18,719 bases of DNA from assembly GCA_047639675.1 (NCBI GenBank), contig JBLIOI010000092.1, positions 1 to 18,719 of the forward strand. Reading direction: 5' to 3'. The translations under genes and the position numbers were made by a program. The notes beneath the pieces were generated by a model that was not told where the DNA came from, did no database searches, and saw nothing but the letters and a program-made list of their open reading frames with translations. The first letter of the stretch is position 1. The number at the start of each line of letters is the position of its first letter. This DNA is from JABACD01 sp047639675 (lineage in GTDB: Bacteria > Planctomycetota > UBA1135 > GCA-002686595). This document shows positions 13,694-18,719 of the stretch, piece after piece.

Positions 13694-14973
13694 TGCGATA
13701 GTCTAACGAGCTCGATCATCACTTCTGCGATTCGTTCGCACTGACCGCTCGTTGTGCTCGACGGCGGTAGTGCGTAGAGCACATTGCCTAGGGGCCGCAA
13801 GAGCACGCCGCGTTCGATGGCTGCTGCGCGCAGGATGGGTTGCAAGCTCGATAGGTAGCCGCCCTTTGTGCCGGTGGCAGGAACCAGGTCAAGCGCGACA
13901 ATACCGCCAACGCGGCGCAGGTTCTGAACTCGTTCGTCGCCGTCCAAAGCCTCCGCAAGTTGAGCTTCGATCTGCGTGCCAATCGACTCAAGCCGCGCCG
14001 GCGTGTCTTCTTCGCGGCAGATTTGAAGCGACGCAAGTCCGACCGCGCAGCCCACTGGATTACCAGTGAAGGTGTGGCCGTGGAAGAATGCGCGCGTTCG
14101 ATCTTCGGAGAGGAAGGCCTCGAAGTAGCGTTCCGTAGTGAGCGTTGCAGAGAGCGGGAAGTTCCCGCCGGTCAGACCCTTGGCTAAGCACAAGATGTCC
14201 GGGCGGATGCCGGCCTTATTGCATGCGAAGAGCTCACCTGTGCGTCCGAAGCCAGTCATGACCTCGTCGGCGATCAGCGGCACGCCAAACTTGTCGCAAT
14301 GGGCGCGAACCTCGCGCAAGAAGCTTGTGCTCTGCATCAGCATTCCGGCCGCCCCTTGAACTAAAGGCTCAAGGATGACGCCAGCACAGGTCGGTCCAAG
14401 TTCCTCTAGAGCTTGCGCGATGGCGTTGGCGTTCGCCGGAACGCGCCGCGCTTCGAATAGCATCGGCTTGAACGGCAAGAAGAACGGGTCCGGATCGCCA
14501 ACAGCCATCGATCCAAAGGTGTCGCCGTGGTAGGCGCCTTCCAGCGAGAGGAACACGCGGCGTTCGTTCTGGCCCTCGTGGCACCAAACTTGGCGCACCA
14601 TCTTCAGCGCAACTTCGACAGCCGTCGAACCGTTATCGCTGTAGAAGACTCGCGTGAGGCCAGGCGGAGTGACTTTGAGGAGTTCCTCTGCCAACTTAAC
14701 CGCAGGTTCATGGGTGGCGCCGGCGAACAGAACGTGGTCAAGCTTCTGAACTTGCTCGCTCATCGCTTGCACGATGCGCGGATGGCCATGGCCGTGAAGT
14801 GTTGCCCACCAAGACGAGATGGCGTCGATCAGTTGCGTTCCATCCTCGAGGGTTATGACGGATCCCGCCGCACTAGCTACGGATAGCGGCTCAGCTTCCG
14901 TTGCGTGTTGCGTGTACGGATGCCAGAGGTGCGCGCGGTCGCGAGCTACAAGATTGGTAGGCATTTGCGTCAT
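13690..14973 (-). CDS. bioA: Adenosylmethionine-8-amino-7-oxononanoate aminotransferase
   Basis: A 427-aa PLP enzyme that converts KAPA to DAPA in biotin synthesis with S-adenosylmethionine as amino donor. Diagnostic features are HLWHPYTQ (15-22), SWWATLHGHGHP (54-65), SDNGSTAVEVALKM (112-125), the PLP-phosphate and ring residues around GAYHGDT (146-152) and Asp236 (IADEV), and the Schiff-base Lys265 (LCLAKGLTGG). PSSTTSGQC near the C-terminus is typical of BioA rather than of other class III aminotransferases. The start at 14973 is chosen because its ATG overlaps the upstream stop as ATGA. ATG at 15003 would overlap more, and ATG at 14964 is also possible. Last gene of the biotin operon. Confidence 0.96.
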   Translation of the reverse strand: MTQMPTNLVARDRAHLWHPYTQHATEAEPLSVASAAGSVITLEDGTQLIDAISSWWATLHGHGHPRIVQAMSEQVQKLDHVLFAGATHEPAVKLAEELLKVTPPGLTRVFYSDNGSTAVEVALKMVRQVWCHEGQNERRVFLSLEGAYHGDTFGSMAVGDPDPFFLPFKPMLFEARRVPANANAIAQALEELGPTCAGVILEPLVQGAAGMLMQSTSFLREVRAHCDKFGVPLIADEVMTGFGRTGELFACNKAGIRPDILCLAKGLTGGNFPLSATLTTERYFEAFLSEDRTRAFFHGHTFTGNPVGCAVGLASLQICREEDTPARLESIGTQIEAQLAEALDGDERVQNLRRVGGIVALDLVPATGTKGGYLSSLQPILRAAAIERGVLLRPLGNVLYALPPSSTTSGQCERIAEVMIELVRLSH

Positions 14974-16775
14974 GGCAAGAGTTGCGGCTGGGTGTTGAGC
15001 CAATGATCTATGGTCGCAGGTGTTAATGGGGCGAGCAGAGGCAACTCAATGATTTGAGCGATGCCTGTCATGCGCGCTAGCGTAGCCCGGTTGGAAGCGT
15101 GCGGCTCGCCAACCAAGAAGAGTGCTTCCGCCTTCAGTCCGCGATTTGCAAGTGCATGAACTGTGAGCAACGTATGGTTTAACGTCCCAAGGCCGGAGCG
15201 CGCGACCAAGACAATGCGCGGCTTCCGTGAAGCCAACCAATCGAGCTGCGTGTACGAGTTGTCATAGGGTACAAACACTCCGCCGGCCAGTTCAACGAGT
15301 AAAGCGCCGCCTTCGCTCCGCACCAATTCTGCTTCAAGTTGTTCGTGAACGACTCTTGGTTCGATCGTGGATTCAGCGGCAGCCGCAGCTTCGTGGGGCG
15401 ATGCGGCTAACGGAAAGGCGTAGCTCGGCGTTGCGAACTCGACGTTCTTTCCTTCGCACAGCTGGCGCACGGTTTGTGTGTCGCTGTCATCGCCGGTTTG
15501 AACAGGCTTCCAGTAAGTGATTTCCTCTTGACGAGCGAGCGAGCGTAAAAGGACTGCGCTGACAACTGTCTTGCCAACATCCGTGTCCGTACCTGCGACG
15601 AAGATTGGCTTGCGGCGCGCTGTCGGAATGGATTTGCTACTTTCTTGCACTTCGCCGAGCTGCCCAGCCAAGCGATCCAGATCGGCGTCCTTATTGTATG
15701 AATGAAGCACGATGCGTAGTCCCGCCTGCCCTTTCGGCACAGTCGGTGGGCGTACTGCTCGAACATCAATTCCCGCGGCTCGCAGCGACTCAGCGAGTAC
15801 CACGGCCGGTTCATTCTCGCCGACGGTGAAGGGCAGGATTGCGGCTTCAGGCGCTTCGACCCCAAGAGCTCCCGCGAGCCGGGCACCTAGATTTTGCAGC
15901 ACCTCTCGTTCCTTATTCGCCGCGCGCGCAAGTTCAATGCTTTGAAGCAAGGCTCCTGCGACAGCAGGCGGGGTGCCGGTTGTGAAGATGAAACTGCGCG
16001 CGCTCTGCAGCAGGATCTCGCGCAACTCATACGAGCCAACGATCAGTCCACCTCCCGCCCCGAGAGCTTTGCCGCCGGTTACGACGCGTGCCAGTAGCCG
16101 CGAGTCGGACCCAACCGCCTCTGCAACGGTTGCCCAAGCACCGGCCCCTGCAGGTCCAACCACGCCAATCGCATGGGCTTCGTCCACAACTAGCCAAGCA
16201 TCGTGTTTCAGGCACAGGCGCTGGAGCTCTACAAGCGGCGCTAGCTCGCCACTCATGGAGTAAATGCCTTCGGTTAAAACAATTCGCCGGCCGGTCTGTG
16301 GCCGATTGGCGAGCAGCGCTTCGAGCTGTGCCATGTTGTTGTGCGCGAAGACATGCGTCGTGGCTTTCGACAACCGGGAAGCGTCCACGAGTGAAGCGTG
16401 AATATGCGCGTCGGAGAAAATTGTGTCGCCGCGCCGCGCAAGAGTCGTGACTAGCCCGAGGTTGGCTTGAAAGCCCGTTGGGAAGAGCAGTGCGGTTTGC
16501 GCGCCCATCCAATCGGCAAGGGCCTCTTCCACCTGCGCATCTAATTTGGATCCGCCGCCCAAGAGCCGGGAAGCTCGCGCTCCTGCGCCAAACTCACGCA
16601 GGGCCTTGACTCCCGCTTCAACGACAAGGGGGTGGCGTGCCAATCCCAGGTAATCGTTGCTGCTGAAGTCTATCGACTTCGTATTTGCTTCAAGAACAAC
16701 CAGCGACCTACGTTGACCGCGTTCGGTCAAAGCGTCGAGTTCCTCGCGCAGTTCGCGTTCGAAAGCTCGATCCAT
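14970..16775 (-). CDS. BioF-BioD fusion: KAPA synthase + dethiobiotin synthetase
   Basis: A 601-aa single reading frame carrying two biotin enzymes. Residues 1 to about 375 are 8-amino-7-oxononanoate synthase: FSSNDYLGLARHP (37-49), SRLLGGGSKLDAQVEEALA (69-87), DEAHAIGVVGP (198-208), and PLP Lys236 in TGGKALGAGGG. It condenses a pimeloyl thioester with alanine. A linker of about 15 residues (376-389) follows. Residues 390-601 are dethiobiotin synthetase: P-loop GTDTDVGKT (395-403), WKPVQTG (422-428), VELAGGVFVP (494-503) and ARSGLGTLNHTLLT (525-538). It closes the ureido ring of DAPA with CO2 and ATP. No stop or frameshift separates the halves, and both keep their catalytic motifs. AGAGG 6 nt before the ATG is a good ribosome binding site. 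It starts 14 nt after the bioB stop. Confidence 0.95.
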   Translation of the reverse strand: MDRAFERELREELDALTERGQRRSLVVLEANTKSIDFSSNDYLGLARHPLVVEAGVKALREFGAGARASRLLGGGSKLDAQVEEALADWMGAQTALLFPTGFQANLGLVTTLARRGDTIFSDAHIHASLVDASRLSKATTHVFAHNNMAQLEALLANRPQTGRRIVLTEGIYSMSGELAPLVELQRLCLKHDAWLVVDEAHAIGVVGPAGAGAWATVAEAVGSDSRLLARVVTGGKALGAGGGLIVGSYELREILLQSARSFIFTTGTPPAVAGALLQSIELARAANKEREVLQNLGARLAGALGVEAPEAAILPFTVGENEPAVVLAESLRAAGIDVRAVRPPTVPKGQAGLRIVLHSYNKDADLDRLAGQLGEVQESSKSIPTARRKPIFVAGTDTDVGKTVVSAVLLRSLARQEEITYWKPVQTGDDSDTQTVRQLCEGKNVEFATPSYAFPLAASPHEAAAAAESTIEPRVVHEQLEAELVRSEGGALLVELAGGVFVPYDNSYTQLDWLASRKPRIVLVARSGLGTLNHTLLTVHALANRGLKAEALFLVGEPHASNRATLARMTGIAQIIELPLLAPLTPATIDHWLNTQPQLLP

Positions 16776-16788
16776 GACTCGCCTCTTA

Positions 16789-17769
16789 TTATTGGGACGT
16801 CGAGCGTAGACCCAGCTTCTTAAGCAGGGCGGCGTCCGTCGACGGCTCGGGGTTGGGTGTCGTTAGCAATTGATCGCCGAGGAAAATCGAGTTTGCGCCA
16901 CCAAGGAAACACATTGCTTGCGCTTCCTCCGTCATCGAACGGCGCCCAGCGCTCAATCGGATTGTCGTGTGGGGCATCAAGATGCGGGTGGCGGCAACCA
17001 CCGAGACGATCTCGCTCCAATCCACTTCGGCGGCTTCGCCCATTGGCGTTCCATCGATCGGAACAAGCGAGTTGATCGGAACACTCTCCGGTTGTGGCGA
17101 GAGGTTCGCGAGTTCCGCCAACAGTTCGGCGCGTGCCAATCGGCTCTCGCCCAGACCGAGAATTCCGCCTGAACAAACCTGTATGCCAGCGGCGCGCACA
17201 GCGGCCAAGGTGTCGAGGCGCTCGTCATAGGAGTGAGTCGTGACGACCTTGTCGTAATGGCTGCGGCCCGTGTCGAGGTTGTGGTTGTAGAAGTCGAGGC
17301 CGGCGGATTGGAGGCGCTCGGCCTGATGCGGCTTCAACATGCCAAGGGTCACACAGGTTTCCAGCCCGAGGTTTTTCACGCCTTCGACCATTTCAACGAC
17401 CGCATCGAACTCCTTCCCGTCGCGAACCTCGCGCCAGGCGGCTCCCATGCAAAAACGATCGGCACCATTTTCCTTGGCCTGTTTGGCTGCGGCTAGGGTC
17501 ACATCGACCGAAAGTAGAGCCTCGCGGGCGACCGCCGTCTTCGAATGCGCACTCTGGGAGCAGTAGCCGCAGTCTTCCGAGCAGCCTCCGGTCTTCACCG
17601 AAAGCAGTTGGGAACACTGGATCCGGCCCGGATCGTGATGTAAACGGTGAACTGAGGCGGCCTCGAAGACCAGATCGAGCAGAGGGCGCTCGAGCAGGAG
17701 GGAGACTTCGGAGGCATTGATGAGTTGATTCTGCTCCGCCGGGGCGGAGAACTGAGTGATCGTGGCCAT
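16789..17769 (-). CDS. bioB: Biotin synthase
   Basis: A 326-aa radical SAM enzyme that inserts sulfur into dethiobiotin to give biotin. The [4Fe-4S] cluster motif is GGCSEDCGYC (Cys63, Cys67, Cys70). The auxiliary [2Fe-2S] ligands are Cys107 (RFCMGA), Cys139 (LETCVTLGM), Cys199 (QVCSGG) and Arg271 (IRLSAGR), at nearly constant offsets from E. coli BioB. YNHNLDT (161-167) is also diagnostic. I prefer the start at 17769 (MATITQF), because TACAAT ends 6 nt before it and neither start has a Shine-Dalgarno; an ATG at 17796 would add nine residues. The gene ends in tandem TAA TAA. It is first of bioB-bioFD-bioA; I see no BirA-type operator. Confidence 0.97.
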   Translation of the reverse strand: MATITQFSAPAEQNQLINASEVSLLLERPLLDLVFEAASVHRLHHDPGRIQCSQLLSVKTGGCSEDCGYCSQSAHSKTAVAREALLSVDVTLAAAKQAKENGADRFCMGAAWREVRDGKEFDAVVEMVEGVKNLGLETCVTLGMLKPHQAERLQSAGLDFYNHNLDTGRSHYDKVVTTHSYDERLDTLAAVRAAGIQVCSGGILGLGESRLARAELLAELANLSPQPESVPINSLVPIDGTPMGEAAEVDWSEIVSVVAATRILMPHTTIRLSAGRRSMTEEAQAMCFLGGANSIFLGDQLLTTPNPEPSTDAALLKKLGLRSTSQ

Positions 17770-17945
17770 GGGTGAATTGTACTTGCCGAGGCTCATTCAA
17801 GAAACGACCAGGCGCCACACGTTGCCAGATTGGAAGATCCGGTGGATACTTCAGGAGGAATCGGCTATCTGCCCCTAGGGCGCCCAATCCTTCCCCCAGC
17901 TGACCGGCTGTCCGCTCGAATTCCACTCCGGCAATCATCGAATCC
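17770..17945. promoter_or_regulatory. Divergent region between bioB and the P-domain gene
   Basis: This region should hold the promoters of both genes. On the - strand TACAAT lies 6 nt before the preferred bioB ATG. On the + strand AATCAT (17933-17938) lies 7 nt before the secreted-protein ATG. An imperfect inverted repeat GAAGATCC-GGT-GGATaCTTC (17833-17852; one bulged A) is the only clear dyad and is a candidate operator. I find no match to the classical biotin operator (TTGTAAACC with its inverted partner). Confidence 0.4.
17833..17852. repeat. Imperfect inverted repeat upstream of bioB
   Basis: GAAGATCC (17833-17840) pairs with GGAT (17844-17847) and CTTC (17849-17852), with a single bulged A at 17848 and a 3-nt centre GGT. 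It lies 64 bp upstream of the preferred bioB start. It could be a regulator-binding dyad or an RNA hairpin; only the symmetry is seen. Confidence 0.4.
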
Positions 17946-18719
17946 ATGAGAATATTTCCGATCGTAATTTCCATCGCCGCCGCCTGCTTGCTGACCGCGA
18001 GCGCTACCGCTCAGTTCACCGTGAATGGTCCGGGCACTTTCGTTCCAATTCTCGGCGACGGGGGAGATGTGGCGGCAAATAATGACGGATTGGCGCTCTA
18101 CGATACGATTATGCCGGGCTTGATCGCCTCGTCGGTAGTCAGTGTTCCGCAGACGGTTTTACAGATCGACTCAATTCGCATCGATGGTTTCGAGCACAGT
18201 TGGGCCGGTGACGTGCAAGCAACCCTGGTCGATCCGGTTGGCGTCGAGCACCTGCTCTTTCTGCGTCCTGGATTCTTGAACCCGAACCCCTTCGGTACTT
18301 CGGGCAGCTTCGAACCAGGCACCTACACCTTTGTAGAGTCGGGTGGACTCGACCTACCAACGGTCAGCGATAGCATCGACATCCCGGCTGGAACCTACAA
18401 CCAGACCTTTTCTTCGGGCGGAACGACCTGGGTCAACGGCACGAACGGCATCAATAACACCCCGCTCTCTGCAATAACAGGGATGGCCGGAAACTGGGAA
18501 TTGCGGCTATACGACTGGGGTAATGGGGACAGCGGAACTTTCACGGGCTGGACTTTGAATGGCAATAACTACATGAGGAACCCCGGAATGCCTTATTGCT
18601 TCGGCGATGGCTCTGGTGCTTCTTGTCCTTGCTCCGGCTTCGGTGCGCCTGGCGAAGGTTGCAAGAACTCGACCGGTAGCGGCGCGACTCTGACGGGTTT
18701 TGGGGACGCTGTCACGACT
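17946..18719 (+). CDS. Secreted P-domain-like protein with planctomycete Cys motif (partial)
   Basis: Open reading frame from ATG at 17946 to the window edge, 258 codons seen, C-terminus missing. A Sec signal peptide (hydrophobic IVISIAAACLLTASA, 6-20) ends in ATA before Gln23. Residues about 70-208 resemble the proprotein-convertase P-domain: IDGFEHSWAGDVQATLVDP (78-96), then NWELRLYDWGNGDSGTF and GWTLNG, the usual 'GxWxLxVxDxxxGDxGxLxxW' ending. A cysteine motif follows: YCFGDGSG (217-224), CPC (227-229), APGEGCKNS (234-242). I associate this motif with secreted proteins of Saltatorellus-type planctomycetes, from memory. No protease motif is in the visible part, so this may be an extracellular adhesion or scaffold protein. 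Divergent from bioB; no Shine-Dalgarno, and AATCAT lies 7 nt before the ATG. Confidence 0.85.
   Translation, partial: MRIFPIVISIAAACLLTASATAQFTVNGPGTFVPILGDGGDVAANNDGLALYDTIMPGLIASSVVSVPQTVLQIDSIRIDGFEHSWAGDVQATLVDPVGVEHLLFLRPGFLNPNPFGTSGSFEPGTYTFVESGGLDLPTVSDSIDIPAGTYNQTFSSGGTTWVNGTNGINNTPLSAITGMAGNWELRLYDWGNGDSGTFTGWTLNGNNYMRNPGMPYCFGDGSGASCPCSGFGAPGEGCKNSTGSGATLTGFGDAVTT

Noticed and set aside
16027..16512. 161-aa minus-strand frame within bioF::bioD
   Set aside because: Out-of-frame shadow with Arg/Cys-rich composition typical of frame-shifted GC-rich coding DNA.
17393..17974. 193-aa minus-strand frame across bioB and its upstream region
   Set aside because: It overlaps the well-supported BioB frame and its predicted product has shadow-like composition.
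1..18719. Defence island, CRISPR array, prophage or insertion sequence
   Set aside because: I saw no transposase, integrase, terminal inverted repeats, regularly spaced repeats or defence-family proteins; the genes are ordinary metabolic, transport and regulatory ones.

Overview
The window reads as chromosomal DNA of a planctomycete-like bacterium, probably near the Saltatorellus/'Poly30' group. The best evidence is the truncated secreted protein at the right end. Its cysteine-rich signature (Y-C-x-G-D-G-S ... C-P-C ... G-x-P-G-x-G-C-x-N-S) is one I associate from memory with secreted proteins of those planctomycetes. Many starts lack a clear Shine-Dalgarno sequence, and an ECF sigma gene lies next to a membrane anti-sigma fusion, which also fits. 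I see no rRNA, tRNA, CRISPR, insertion sequence or phage gene.

Layout, left to right. (1) 139-1059 (+) is an APH/MPH-type phosphotransferase. (2) 1056-4383 (-) is a compact three-gene unit: a class I glutamine amidotransferase-like hydrolase (peptidase C26), an unrecognised two-TM protein with OB-like segments, and aroB. (3) 4444-5421 (+) is a YrbG-type Ca2+/Na+:cation antiporter. (4) 5418-6982 (-) holds an arginase/agmatinase-family hydrolase followed by a small DUF4870 membrane protein. (5) 7209-9472 (+) is a pair of SPFH/band-7 membrane proteins (HflK-like and HflC-like), closed by a strong intrinsic terminator. (6) 9624-13693 (+) has an ECF sigma factor, an 899-aa fusion of an anti-sigma-like N-terminus with a YfbK-type VWA module, and a lipoprotein with a degenerate DUF442-type phosphatase fold. 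(7) 13690-17769 (-) is a biotin operon bioB - bioF::bioD fusion - bioA. (8) 17946 to the window end (+) is a secreted protein with a P-domain-like region.

How the genes work together. The biotin operon covers the last four steps: KAPA, DAPA, dethiobiotin and biotin. BioF and BioD are joined in one chain, and its stop codon overlaps the bioA start (ATGA). The sigma gene and the anti-sigma/VWA gene are 3 nt apart and look like a signal-transduction pair. The SPFH genes are 2 nt apart and probably form a hetero-oligomer.

Genome-organisation signals. All three convergent gene pairs overlap by exactly 4 nt at their stop codons (CTAA, CTAG, CTAG). Several operon-head genes without a Shine-Dalgarno have a -10-like hexamer 6-8 nt before the start codon, which suggests leaderless mRNAs. 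I found no clearly new defence or mobile system. The most interesting items are the BioF-BioD fusion, the anti-sigma/VWA fusion and the putative Cys-to-Asp pseudophosphatase lipoprotein.
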